Source: a virus. From it: a stretch of DNA of 47,874 bases. Below, piece by piece: positions 31,170 through 41,258 of this stretch. The stretch's first letter is position 1, and each line of letters opens with the position of its first letter. The stretch lies in the IMG/VR virus record IMGVR_UViG_3300017771_000017, positions 1-47,874 of that record; one strand, 5' to 3'. The notes under the pieces are model-generated. The model was not told the origin of the DNA, searched no databases, and worked only from the letters and a program-made list of their open reading frames with translations. The position numbers were made by a program, and so were the translations under genes.

Positions 31170-31205
31170 GTGGGTCGGCTCTTTTGAGTCGGCTCACTTT
31201 TTTTT
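31170..31205 (+). terminator. Terminator between convergent gene blocks
   Basis: A 12-bp stem (31170-31181 with 31186-31197, three wobble pairs) with a TTTT loop is followed by eight T (31198-31205), then more T-rich sequence. It is oriented for rightward transcripts. There is no matching A-run on the other side, so leftward transcripts probably end elsewhere. Confidence 0.75.
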
Positions 31206-31251
31206 GTGATTTTTTTTGGTCTTTAAAATTTAATAGTTATTTCATTTGCAT

Positions 31252-31335
31252 TTAAAATACATCTTCAGATAAAAACCAAGTCGTAATAAAGCCAAAAATA
31301 AGACTAATTATAAAAGCAATAGATAAAGGTATCAT
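31252..31335 (-). CDS. Small hydrophobic peptide, 27 aa
   Basis: Frame following the last virion gene, with AAGG about 9 bases upstream of ATG. Product MIPLSIAFIISLIFGFITTW... is a single hydrophobic helix. It fills part of the 31162-31357 gap. Possibly a membrane peptide (holin-like by size only), possibly chance. Confidence 0.35.
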   Translation of the reverse strand: MIPLSIAFIISLIFGFITTWFLSEDVF

Positions 31336-31357
31336 TTTAAAACAACCTTAAAAATAA

Positions 31358-31837
31358 TCACAATATTGCTATATCTACTATGAATAGAGTTGTCGTTGTT
31401 CCTGCTGTATTAGTTACTGCCAATTCAATTTCGTAAGTGGATTGATGAGATGCTTGACCACTACCATTTATTGTAAAAACAGGGTCAAATCCTGCACTTG
31501 TCCCACTAGTAGGGGAAAAGGCAGTAACTAAATTATCAGGGTTACTTCCTTCTGTCAAAGACCAAGCAATAGAAGTTTCTGTTCCTGTCCAATTACCATT
31601 GAAACCTAATGTTACACTATCTCCTGCCGATACAGGTACAAGTTCTGGGGGAACATCGTCTTCTGCGAATCCACCAATAGTTACAGTTATTCTACTATTA
31701 GTTGCTCCGAAATCATCTCCTGCTGCTCCATTACCCGAATCATCTTTACTAAATAAGTCACTAACTGCCGAAACCGATGCACCATAAGCATAAGAATTAA
31801 TAATTATAGTTCCCATAGTATCATGTCCTATATCCAT
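31358..31837 (-). CDS. Ig-like virion-associated protein, 159 aa
   Basis: The C-terminal 100 residues (VPVSAGDSVTLGFNGNWTGTETSIAWSLTEG... to TTLFIVDIAIL) alternate as in an Ig/PKD-type beta sandwich, common in tail fibres and surface decorations. The N-terminus (GTIIINSYAYGASVSAVSDLF) is Gly/Ser/Ala-rich. It overlaps the fibre gene end by 17 bases. Probably part of the fibre or receptor-binding apparatus. An ATG at 31816 is an alternative start. Confidence 0.6.
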   Translation of the reverse strand: MDIGHDTMGTIIINSYAYGASVSAVSDLFSKDDSGNGAAGDDFGATNSRITVTIGGFAEDDVPPELVPVSAGDSVTLGFNGNWTGTETSIAWSLTEGSNPDNLVTAFSPTSGTSAGFDPVFTINGSGQASHQSTYEIELAVTNTAGTTTTLFIVDIAIL

Positions 31838-34055
31838 AAAGTGTGACCTTTAAACCTTTACCGGCTGTCGAAGAGCCTATTTGGTCTATATCAAAAGTAA
31901 TTAAAGCATCATTCGCTAAAGCGGGGCCAGCACCACCAATAACTGCGGCAGTTGCAGCAGTTAAAGAAGTTTTTTCACCTGCATCTATTGATAGTTTAGT
32001 AGTTAAAATAGTAGAACCTGCTTCATTAATATCTACAACTATTGTTGAACCCACTGGGGCAGTATTTACAGTAGCCTTAACTGATGTTAATGTCATAGCA
32101 AAAGGCATATTAAAAGTAGCCTTTGAAGTTCCAGTTGCTAAGTTAGTGCTTTCATCCGACAAGGAAATAATAAATACTTCTTCATCTAAACGGATATCAT
32201 TACCAGCGTCATTAGTAAAATATAATTGATTTGGCGTAGCGTCTTTAACCCAAAGTTGTCCATAAGAGTCTAAGTCAGCAGTAGCCGCCGATTGTTCTTT
32301 AAACATCATTGAACCTTCAAGAGATAATTTAGAAGTATGGGCAGAAGTAGGAGTAACTCCAATTCCAACCTTATCTTCTCCTGCATCACAAATAAGAAGT
32401 TCTGCATCACCATTACCTTCTACTCTAAAATCAACATCTTTAGAATCTTCATTTATTACAGTTTCTCCTGCTACAATAGAAATTCTTTTATTCACTGTGT
32501 TGTTTTTTGCTGTTCTTATGTGTAATTTTCCGTCTTCGGAACCTGTAGTTACAGTCTGCGCTTCGGTGAATATGTCTGCATAAGTAAAAGTAGCAAGAGT
32601 TCCCGAACCATTATCATTTTTACCTTGAAATTTTAAATGTCCTAAATCATCACCATTTGCAGGAGAAGGTGAATCTCTAAAGAATACAACATCGGGTGCA
32701 GCAGAACTCCCACTTTCGGTTGATTCTATTAGTATTTGGGCAGTTGAAGCACTTGAACTTTGAATGTGTAATGTCGCTGAAGGAGAAGTATTGCCAATTC
32801 CTACATTACCGGATGAACCTTGAACAAAAAAGGCATGAGATTTAGTTCCGCCTTCAACACGGAAATCAATATCTATTTGCCCTTCATTTATACTTACTTC
32901 ACTACCACCCATTCGCATATATTCAACTAAATCTGTTCCTGCTCTAGCAAGACTAAACAACATTCTTCCATCTTCTGTACCTCCTGTTTCATCTAACATA
33001 TCAGCAAAAATACTAGCGTAACTGTGGACATTTCCTCCATCATCTTTTCCTTTCCACTTAATATGTCCTATATCTAAAGAACTACCTGTAGGGGTGGCAC
33101 TTCTAAGAAAAACAAGTTCAGGTTCATTAGCATCTGTTCCAGTGTTTTCTATTAAGATAGTAGGTTTAGACGCCGCAGTAGACGCTAGATGAAGCATTTC
33201 ACTAGGAGATGAAGTTCCAATACCAATACTATCACCATCAAAAGTAATATTAGAAGAAACTAGGTTTTTACTAGCATCAGTAGCAACTGCTTTACTTGCA
33301 GTTAAACCACTAAAATTAGCACCAGTAGCAGCAATAGCATTATTAAAGATTGCTTTACCCGCTTCGGACATATCTAATGTTAATGCAGTTATTCCACTAC
33401 CACCATCGTTTCCTTTAAAAATAATATCTTTATCTGAGACAGCAGAAGTAATTTCTGTATCGCCACTATTTGAAGCAATAGATAAAGTTTCAGTGTAGCC
33501 CGAAGAATCATATCCTACACTTAATGTATTCTCTTTTTTACTTGTTGTGAAGTATTGAACCATTCTTGTTGATGTTGAAGTATCATCATCGGCAGAACCC
33601 CCAACAATTTTAATCAAAGCGATAGGAACATCACCGTCAACAAAAGCAGGAACAGCATTAGTTGTTGTATTAACACCTCTTAATACCATAGTGTCATTAC
33701 TTCCACCACCATCAATAGCAACTAAAAACAAATACATGTCAGAAGAAACTGGAGTAATATCTACTGCACCAGTTCCCGAATTATATGAAGTATTCATGTT
33801 AGTTGCAGATAAAGCATCTACTGTGTGTAATTTGCCATCTCTATATACTTTACCGGCAGTAACAGCAATAGTTGTAAAACTACCACCATCAGCAAAAGTA
33901 ATATTAAAATCACTTGCGGTCTTAACTGCATAGTTTCCTCTAAGTGCTTGACTTAATGCTTTTACTAATCCAGTATGAGGAAAATCTATTGAGTCAGTTA
34001 TTTGTGTTGTTGGCGTACCGGAAAGGGTGCTGTAAAAATAAGGATTATTAACCAT
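31821..34055 (-). CDS. Tail fibre protein with repeated units, 744 aa
   Basis: Shows at least three repeats beginning GIGTSSPSEMLHL, GIGNTSPSATLHI and GIGVTPTSAHTSKLSL, each followed by an ILIENTG/ILIESTE-type strand and F-L/F-R...LGHLKFQGKNDNG segments. Such repeats are typical of trimeric phage tail fibres. The N-terminal 200 residues are Thr/Ser/Asp-rich and would attach to the baseplate; the C-terminal 130 form a separate beta-rich tip that may bind the host surface. Start has GGAGGTAG upstream. Follows the small baseplate-type gene. Confidence 0.8.
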   Translation of the reverse strand: MVNNPYFYSTLSGTPTTQITDSIDFPHTGLVKALSQALRGNYAVKTASDFNITFADGGSFTTIAVTAGKVYRDGKLHTVDALSATNMNTSYNSGTGAVDITPVSSDMYLFLVAIDGGGSNDTMVLRGVNTTTNAVPAFVDGDVPIALIKIVGGSADDDTSTSTRMVQYFTTSKKENTLSVGYDSSGYTETLSIASNSGDTEITSAVSDKDIIFKGNDGGSGITALTLDMSEAGKAIFNNAIAATGANFSGLTASKAVATDASKNLVSSNITFDGDSIGIGTSSPSEMLHLASTAASKPTILIENTGTDANEPELVFLRSATPTGSSLDIGHIKWKGKDDGGNVHSYASIFADMLDETGGTEDGRMLFSLARAGTDLVEYMRMGGSEVSINEGQIDIDFRVEGGTKSHAFFVQGSSGNVGIGNTSPSATLHIQSSSASTAQILIESTESGSSAAPDVVFFRDSPSPANGDDLGHLKFQGKNDNGSGTLATFTYADIFTEAQTVTTGSEDGKLHIRTAKNNTVNKRISIVAGETVINEDSKDVDFRVEGNGDAELLICDAGEDKVGIGVTPTSAHTSKLSLEGSMMFKEQSAATADLDSYGQLWVKDATPNQLYFTNDAGNDIRLDEEVFIISLSDESTNLATGTSKATFNMPFAMTLTSVKATVNTAPVGSTIVVDINEAGSTILTTKLSIDAGEKTSLTAATAAVIGGAGPALANDALITFDIDQIGSSTAGKGLKVTLYGYRT

Positions 34056-34056
34056 T

Positions 34057-34404
34057 TTATTCTACCTCCAAAAAGAAAAAGAGTTCTAGTGTTTCACTTG
34101 TTCCGAATGGGCCAAGTCCATCAAAATTATGTCGAATCAATAAGTTACCCGAAGAATCAAATATTCCTGCTTCTCTAATAACTGAACTTGACATTCCAGC
34201 AGCATTTCCAGAAATACTCAAATGAACCTCAATAGTATTTTCATCCGACTTAGTTGCTGCTAAAGAAACTGATGTTCCCAAATCAACATCCAAAGCAGTT
34301 TGTGTAGAATATGTTGAATTACCGCCAACTCCAATTTTACCATTATTTACTAATGTGCCTTGTATGTGAGTTGCAATCAATTCTTTCATTTTATCAGTTA
34401 TCAA
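34057..34404 (-). CDS. Baseplate/fibre-associated protein, 115 aa
   Basis: Starts at TTG (34404) in a TTGA overlap with the giant upstream gene, with GGAGG 7 bases before. The C-terminal part, SSVIREAGIFDSSGNLLIRHNF...ETLELFFFLEVE, matches a motif common in phage tail-fibre or baseplate proteins ('i.EaGlfd..g.lLar..f.......l.v...i.v'). It probably connects the fibre to the baseplate. Confidence 0.65.
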   Translation of the reverse strand: MITDKMKELIATHIQGTLVNNGKIGVGGNSTYSTQTALDVDLGTSVSLAATKSDENTIEVHLSISGNAAGMSSSVIREAGIFDSSGNLLIRHNFDGLGPFGTSETLELFFFLEVE

Positions 34405-37400
34405 AATTCTTCCTCCAATAAATCTGTCGTTGTTGTGCCAGCCCCTACAAACCCAAGTGTGAAGGTTCCCGTATTTAAAGCCCCGCTAAATCCTAGTTTT
34501 GTTCCTGCTGTGGATGCTCTTTTTTGAGCAACAAACTTAATCAATTTTAAATTAACATCATCTAAGAAATTTAATTCTATTTTATCAGGAACATCACCTG
34601 CTGTTTCTGCTAATGCTTGTTGTTGAGTTATTTGTATTTCGGCAAACCTATCTTCTAACTGTTTGCTATATCTACCCAACTCTAGAATTAACATTCCTCT
34701 CATAGTATGAGTTATTTGCAATACTAAATATTCTGCAAACTTTATATTTTCTCTAGGCAATTCTAAAGACACAATATCTCCTGCTTTTAATTGGCCTAAT
34801 CCCTTATGCCCAACTTCAACTTTAAGTTTAGAATTAAATTCACCATGTAGTTTCAACAGTTCATTTGCTCTTTTATTAACTTCTTCCTGTGTTACTAATT
34901 GAGCATCATATTCTCTTAAAGACTTTACACCTATTTTATTTATGCTTCTTAAGTTTTTCTTTGTGCTTTTGTGTTCATTACCAACAACAGTTACGCTATT
35001 GCTAAAGTTATACATTGTATTTAATTTTTCTACTCTAAAAACATCAATGTTAGTATTTTCAGTACTTATATTAACTCCCGAAAAGTTATCAACGCTAGTT
35101 TTATCAACAATCGTTAAAACTCCATTTACTTCCGTCAATACTTTATTCTTTTTACTCATGATAAAACTGATTGCTTGAAATAGATTCACTCCTTTAAAAT
35201 CGGGTGCTAAAAAGAAAGGATATACTGTATTCTTTGTTAAAGAAAAATTAATATTATTTTCTTGAAGCATTTCTTCAATAAGGTCTTCTGCTTCCCTACA
35301 GATGCTAACACCTGTACCTATGGTCGCTCTTTTAACACTGTTAGGTATTCTTCCTTCAACTTTCAATTCTATAATTTCCGAAACAGAAGGAATGCCTAGC
35401 ATTTCTTTTTGTTCTCCAATTGACATATAATAACCAATTGATGTGCTGTCTTTACTAAATGTAATTCCAGTAACATTAGTATTTTCTCCATCTGCAATGC
35501 ATATTGTTTCTTTTGATAATCCATCGTCATTTAGATTCCAGATATTTGTTAATTTATCCGGTGTTCTTATTACTACATGGTCTGCTGTCGAAACATCATT
35601 AGGGTCAGCAACTACATACATAGATAAAACTGCTTCTCCTTCACCTGCTAATGTTCTTTTACCGGAACCTCCTTGAACAAAATAACTATTTGGAGTATCA
35701 TACATTTTTTCACTGTAAGGTTGTTTTGTGTACCTTGACGAAAGTTCATTTAGTTTTATATCATTAGGGCTAAAATCATAAAAGCAAGTATGATTAGGTT
35801 GAAGTATTCTATAAAAAATATCTCCGGAAGCAACAGTATCATCTAATGTAATAATATGAATATTTTCTATAGCGTTTGTTATATCTATTTCATGAGACAT
35901 AACATAAATTAACTTGTCGGGAGTTACACCATTTAAACTCTCTCCATCTGAGTGAGTACCTAAAGATATGCTATCTTCATCATTTACAATATATTTTCCA
36001 TTTTCGGGTGCTAAATAACAACCCGTTAAATCTACCATGTCTAACCAAGGGAAATTTGAGGAACCTAATACTATTCGGACAACTGTTGTATTATTTGGTC
36101 CTTTGTCAGTAGATAATACATCTGCTGCGCTATTTATTTTAACTAACGCTTTGAAGCCAAATATCACACCATCTGCATCAGTAGATTCATTTGTTCTCGA
36201 AGTTCCTGTGTCTTTTCTACTAGCATAGTCTCCATCTAAAGAAATACCGTATATTCCAAATTCGTCTTCTACTGTTCTTAAACTCATTCCTAGAACCCTT
36301 GGGCAGCACATCCCAATATCTGCATTAGCAGTTGTTCCTTCTTCGATATTAAATCTATCAAAAATTATTGGCATATGGTGTTTATATAGCCTTTCTCCTA
36401 ATAGAGTGCTACTTGTTCCAAATCCATTACTTGTTTGTAATAATTCAGTGAATCCGCTTCTAAAAGTATTTAATACTAAAGAAGGTTGTCCACTACCTGC
36501 TAATTTTACAGCAGCAGAATCCGAATCAATATCAATAGGCAACCATAAATTAGGTTGTCTTGCACTTGCATTTATTGTTCCTGCTAGAGTATTACTGCTA
36601 TATTTAGTATGAAAGTCACTACCGGATTTCCCATACTTACTTGAAGTAGTATTTGTCATAATTGCACTTTTAAGCAAATGTATGTCGTCATCAAAATTAA
36701 TAAAAGTATCTTGTTTTCCATGGCCTTTAATTGGCCCATACCCACTATCTGCATTTGTCAATCTTACTGCTGGTATGATGAATAATGGCGTATCTGTTCC
36801 ACTTGCAGCAACATAATAATCTGCTCCACCGCTACCATCATGGATTGTTTTAAATATATTCTCATCACAAGTAATATCAGTAGTTGAGACACTAGCAACA
36901 ACTCCCATAAATTTACCTGCGGAATCAACAATAACATCATTAGCAGAAACAACTGGATTTCCACTACATCTAATTACTTTTGAAGAAGGTATAGAACGAG
37001 CATATATGGCATTAGTAGAAGCATCTAATACTGCGCTCTTTCCATGCATTGTATATTGAAATGAAGGAACTACTCTATTGTTACTTGGTGGATTTTCTGG
37101 GTCGAATTGATTAAAGCAAAAATCAAAAACAACTTCTGTTAGTCTCATTATTGAAAAGTTTTTAAATGTAGGGTTTGCTGAACCTACAGATTTACTTGAT
37201 GATTTTATTGCACCAAAAGAATATGCTGAATCTTTAGAAGTAATTCTTTTTGTTTCTCCGAGAACATTAGTTTTAGTGTCGGCAGAATCTACTAATAAAT
37301 TTTCATCCATAAACATTATGCTATATTTAGTCAAATCCCTAGTATTATTAGGATTGAATAAACTATCTATCCTACTTCCAGAATAGGGTAGTAAATCACA

Positions 37401-40400
37401 ATTAGAAAACAAAAACATCCTTGATGCTTTCGGGTCTTTGTTGTCTAAAACATCTTGTGCTATGTATGGGCTTCTTCCTAATGGTGTAGAATTATAAAGA
37501 GTTGGATTAGAGGGAATATAGAAACTATTTGAATAAGGATAAATATTTGCGCTGAATCTAAGTTGATTAAGGAATCTAGAACCAGTTGGTGAATCAAAAC
37601 CTCTCGATTCTATTAAACTATGTCCTATTGAACCTTGAAAATCAGGGCAGGTAATATCAGTTCCTATAATATTATCTTCTAATACTCCATCAATATAAAA
37701 ACCCGGATTAAATCTATATGCTGTAGAATAATATTTAACTTTGCTTAATTTTTCTCCGTAGAAATTAAATTCTTCCGAACTTGTGTAGCCAGTAATACTA
37801 GAATTAACTAAGTTAAAATTACCTTTTTCTATGTTCATTAATCTATAATAAGGACTACCAAACTTATGTGCATAAGAAGTTCTCGCTAAATCTGAATTAT
37901 ATGCTAATGGATAATCAAAAAGGCTTAATGTATTATCGGGAACAGTTGTAGAAGTTGCAGAATTAGCAGCACCAATTGTAGGATGTAATAAACCAACCAT
38001 TTTTCCTGTATGTAAATGACCGCCATTTAAGAAATTCAATTCATAATTTTGTTTAGAACTCCCAGAATTGGTTCGCTCACCAAAATCTAATGATTCAACT
38101 ACTGAATTTACTGCAATATTATTAACATTTCTATCTAAGTAAATTTTTTGATTTGTACCGTCGTGTTCCGAACCAACAAAGAAACCAACAAAAGTACCCG
38201 CAACATAGATAGATTTCCCATACTGTTCTCTAGGTGAAGTTAATGTACCTAAAGCAGTTCCGCTTGACGCAACATCTTGTAAAAAGTTTTGTTCGGAAGA
38301 AACAGCAGCACATTTAAAAAATCTATTTCTTCCCGTTAAAAGAGTATCTAACTGATTTGCATAGTTTATATCAACCCTACCTAAAGTTAATGGCACATAA
38401 GGAGCAACTAAAACTGTAGTATCAAATTTACCACGCTTAATACCTATTACTGTAAAATCCATTAATGTATTTATTGTTTCAAAGGTTGAAAAACTACTAT
38501 GTGCATTATTATCTAATCTTGCTTGAAATGCTGAATCGCTTTTCATTTTAGTTGCAGAACTTAAATAGTAACCTCTTGCTTCGGAATCGCTAGAAATAGA
38601 TGTTCCAATTAACTTACTACTTTCTTGACCATCTATGGTTGTTCCTGTACCTGCGCCGGAATGGGCAATAATAGTTCCACTGTCAAAATATAGTCCTTTA
38701 TTTGATACTCCATCTAAACTAGAAACCGACTCAACTAGTGAATTAGAAGCAAGGGCTTTATTGAATATATAATTTTTTGTAGATGAGGTGTAAAGAGTCA
38801 TAGTTCCTTCTGCTCTAGGAAAGTCTTCTAAAACTACTGTATTTGCACCTGATGTAGCGGTAGTGGTTCTACCAATATAACTCATCATTCCATTATTATA
38901 TTCGCCAAATAAAGATGTTCCAGCCGATATTGAAACTGTTGCTGCTACTGAGATATCTGCTGCTGTTTTTAAAGCAATAGTTTTACTTCCTAAATCATAA
39001 GTAATTGCCGCCTGTACTCCATTATCCGAATCATCTAAGAGAGTAGTTAATTTATTGTATGGACTATCACTAGAATAAATCATATCTTTTGAAAATAAAG
39101 TATTTTTATCAATTATATTTGAAATTAATTTTCTAGATTGGCTGTTAGCAACAATTGTCATTAAGTTAGTTCCATTTTCTATTGAGTTTTCTATGCTTTC
39201 TATTTCACCGTTTAATCTTTCTATTTCAATTGTATAATTACCCGATGCATAAATTAATTGATTAGTTAAACTATACGAAGAATTATTAAAATCAAGAGTT
39301 AATAATTTCTTTTTAGCATCGGAGGAAGTTACAGTTGCTTCAAGTGACTCTAATTTAGAATTACCTAAAACAACATATAAAACAGAACTACGATTATCTA
39401 TTATTGGATAATCTGTTAATAGTGTTTTATCTGTTTGATTATATGCTCTTCTATAAATAACATCATTTTCTGTAAGAGCATATGTGGTAGTTGTGAATGC
39501 GGATTCTGTTTCTAGTCTTGTAAAGTCTTCAAAGGTTATATCTTGTGAAAATGTAGAAAATGAATCTATGGTTTTAACAATTAATATTCTTTCCCCTACT
39601 CTTACTTCATCTCCAACATTTATAAAAGAAGAAATATCAAAATCAGTTTTAATTGTATATTCTGGATGAGAACTTACTGCTGTAACCTTAACGGGTAAAG
39701 CAATCCAATCAAAGAAATTTGCTCGATGTACTTGGTGTCTTATTCTTATTGGTGAAAACTCCGGTATTTTAGAAGATAACATTCTAGAACTATCGACAAT
39801 TTTAACTTCACCATATCCACCCCTAGCCCCTATTGATTCTTCTATAAAACAATCAATTGTGTTTTCTGTTGAATTAGATATTGTCGGAGAAAAGTCATAG
39901 TGTAAATATCTTTTTGGCCCAGTGTAGTCTGCACCACCGCTATGATTTCCATATTGGGCTCCATGTGATTCATCGTCTTCTCCTTCGGAATCCCTTCTAG
40001 CATTTACAAAACAAGAATCTCTATCAAAGGGGTTAAATGCAGTATTAGTAACTCCTTCGTTACTAGTATGTACTAATGGGTCATCTTGTTCTTTTAACTT
40101 ATCAACCAATTGCACATTCATAGAAAACTTACTAATATCTACAACGCTAGTACCGAACTCAGGAATAGTAGTAAAAAAACTTCTTTCGTCTATTATAGTA
40201 GATTCCAAACCAGTATTGAATTTAATACCGTATTTTTCGTTGTGATTCAGTTCTCCTTTCTTATCTAAGTATTCGTCAAAAAAGTAAAATAAAGGTCTTG
40301 AGCATATTAAAGAGTCACTTAAGGAAGGACTTATTCCTGCCGAAATTGCATGTGGATGATTAAAAGTAGGTATAGGAAAAGAATAAAGTTTGAACTTAGT

Positions 40401-41258
40401 ACCAATAGGAATTTCATTACCTAATTTTGGCTCAAAGTCAAAAGAGTCACCAGTTGAATCATCGCTATGAATTTCAGTAATTCTAGCAAAGTGGTGTTTT
40501 TTATAATCATCGGAGTGAATTAAAACAAAGTAATAATTATCGGTAATATTTTCAACATGCCCTATTTGAGTTGGACTAAAAGCAAAACCAGTGCTATTGT
40601 TATTATCATGGCACTTTATCCTAAAACCACTAGTTGTTTCCAAATTAGACATTTGTTGTCCAAGCCTTAAGTTTTTAGTGCCGGTAGAAGTAGCAGGGTT
40701 ACTCACAACAATATTAGTAGAATTAGTAATGAAGTTTATAACCGTATTATCAGGAAAACTAAGGTCTGTGCTTTGTATTGATTGCCCTACAAATAAGCCA
40801 CTAGTTGAACTAACTGTGACTGATGTACTTTCATTTGCGGTAGTCGCACTATTTAAAGAAGTAACTCCTAAAGCAGTAAAAGTTCTTGTAGATGAGGGAA
40901 TATCATTTCCACTATCAGTTAGTACATTAGGATAAATAGCGGTAAAGTTTTGTTTTAAAGTAGAAGCAGTAGTAACTTTAAGTTTAGGGTTAGTTGGACA
41001 ATTATAGGCGACTTCTTCAAAGGTTCTATCCGCAGTAGTTGAATCTGTTGCAGAAGCACTTAATGTTACTTGTCTTGAACCGTCAGTTGATTTGGCGGTA
41101 ATCGTTGTTAAAGAAGGAATACCATCGCCAGTAACAAACATACCACGATAAACTTGATTAAATACAGTAGTGTTCGCTAAAGTTAAAGTTGTATTACCAC
41201 CAGTAGTACAAGATAAAGTTAAAACAGATGGATTTTTAGAAATGGCAACTATTGTCAT
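34401..41258 (-). CDS. Giant baseplate/tail hub protein, 2285 aa
   Basis: Largest gene of the window. Most of the chain is Ser/Thr/Asn-rich and beta-predicted, with no repeats I can delimit. The last 400 residues are different: they run from about RIPNSVKRATIGTG through INFSLTKNTVYPFFLAPDFKG, VLTEVNGVLTIVD and GQLKAGDIVSLELPRENIKFAEYLVLQITHTMRG. That part resembles the hub (gp27/GpD-type) domains of tailed viruses, which contain a 'G D.v.l' loop followed by 'vl.i.h'. N-terminal repeats (NTTLTLANT, TSLNSATTANESTSVTVSS) suggest small beta domains. Likely forms the tail tip or host-contact structure. ATGA overlap with the LamG-like gene. Confidence 0.7.
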   Translation of the reverse strand: MTIVAISKNPSVLTLSCTTGGNTTLTLANTTVFNQVYRGMFVTGDGIPSLTTITAKSTDGSRQVTLSASATDSTTADRTFEEVAYNCPTNPKLKVTTASTLKQNFTAIYPNVLTDSGNDIPSSTRTFTALGVTSLNSATTANESTSVTVSSTSGLFVGQSIQSTDLSFPDNTVINFITNSTNIVVSNPATSTGTKNLRLGQQMSNLETTSGFRIKCHDNNNSTGFAFSPTQIGHVENITDNYYFVLIHSDDYKKHHFARITEIHSDDSTGDSFDFEPKLGNEIPIGTKFKLYSFPIPTFNHPHAISAGISPSLSDSLICSRPLFYFFDEYLDKKGELNHNEKYGIKFNTGLESTIIDERSFFTTIPEFGTSVVDISKFSMNVQLVDKLKEQDDPLVHTSNEGVTNTAFNPFDRDSCFVNARRDSEGEDDESHGAQYGNHSGGADYTGPKRYLHYDFSPTISNSTENTIDCFIEESIGARGGYGEVKIVDSSRMLSSKIPEFSPIRIRHQVHRANFFDWIALPVKVTAVSSHPEYTIKTDFDISSFINVGDEVRVGERILIVKTIDSFSTFSQDITFEDFTRLETESAFTTTTYALTENDVIYRRAYNQTDKTLLTDYPIIDNRSSVLYVVLGNSKLESLEATVTSSDAKKKLLTLDFNNSSYSLTNQLIYASGNYTIEIERLNGEIESIENSIENGTNLMTIVANSQSRKLISNIIDKNTLFSKDMIYSSDSPYNKLTTLLDDSDNGVQAAITYDLGSKTIALKTAADISVAATVSISAGTSLFGEYNNGMMSYIGRTTTATSGANTVVLEDFPRAEGTMTLYTSSTKNYIFNKALASNSLVESVSSLDGVSNKGLYFDSGTIIAHSGAGTGTTIDGQESSKLIGTSISSDSEARGYYLSSATKMKSDSAFQARLDNNAHSSFSTFETINTLMDFTVIGIKRGKFDTTVLVAPYVPLTLGRVDINYANQLDTLLTGRNRFFKCAAVSSEQNFLQDVASSGTALGTLTSPREQYGKSIYVAGTFVGFFVGSEHDGTNQKIYLDRNVNNIAVNSVVESLDFGERTNSGSSKQNYELNFLNGGHLHTGKMVGLLHPTIGAANSATSTTVPDNTLSLFDYPLAYNSDLARTSYAHKFGSPYYRLMNIEKGNFNLVNSSITGYTSSEEFNFYGEKLSKVKYYSTAYRFNPGFYIDGVLEDNIIGTDITCPDFQGSIGHSLIESRGFDSPTGSRFLNQLRFSANIYPYSNSFYIPSNPTLYNSTPLGRSPYIAQDVLDNKDPKASRMFLFSNCDLLPYSGSRIDSLFNPNNTRDLTKYSIMFMDENLLVDSADTKTNVLGETKRITSKDSAYSFGAIKSSSKSVGSANPTFKNFSIMRLTEVVFDFCFNQFDPENPPSNNRVVPSFQYTMHGKSAVLDASTNAIYARSIPSSKVIRCSGNPVVSANDVIVDSAGKFMGVVASVSTTDITCDENIFKTIHDGSGGADYYVAASGTDTPLFIIPAVRLTNADSGYGPIKGHGKQDTFINFDDDIHLLKSAIMTNTTSSKYGKSGSDFHTKYSSNTLAGTINASARQPNLWLPIDIDSDSAAVKLAGSGQPSLVLNTFRSGFTELLQTSNGFGTSSTLLGERLYKHHMPIIFDRFNIEEGTTANADIGMCCPRVLGMSLRTVEDEFGIYGISLDGDYASRKDTGTSRTNESTDADGVIFGFKALVKINSAADVLSTDKGPNNTTVVRIVLGSSNFPWLDMVDLTGCYLAPENGKYIVNDEDSISLGTHSDGESLNGVTPDKLIYVMSHEIDITNAIENIHIITLDDTVASGDIFYRILQPNHTCFYDFSPNDIKLNELSSRYTKQPYSEKMYDTPNSYFVQGGSGKRTLAGEGEAVLSMYVVADPNDVSTADHVVIRTPDKLTNIWNLNDDGLSKETICIADGENTNVTGITFSKDSTSIGYYMSIGEQKEMLGIPSVSEIIELKVEGRIPNSVKRATIGTGVSICREAEDLIEEMLQENNINFSLTKNTVYPFFLAPDFKGVNLFQAISFIMSKKNKVLTEVNGVLTIVDKTSVDNFSGVNISTENTNIDVFRVEKLNTMYNFSNSVTVVGNEHKSTKKNLRSINKIGVKSLREYDAQLVTQEEVNKRANELLKLHGEFNSKLKVEVGHKGLGQLKAGDIVSLELPRENIKFAEYLVLQITHTMRGMLILELGRYSKQLEDRFAEIQITQQQALAETAGDVPDKIELNFLDDVNLKLIKFVAQKRASTAGTKLGFSGALNTGTFTLGFVGAGTTTTDLLEEEF

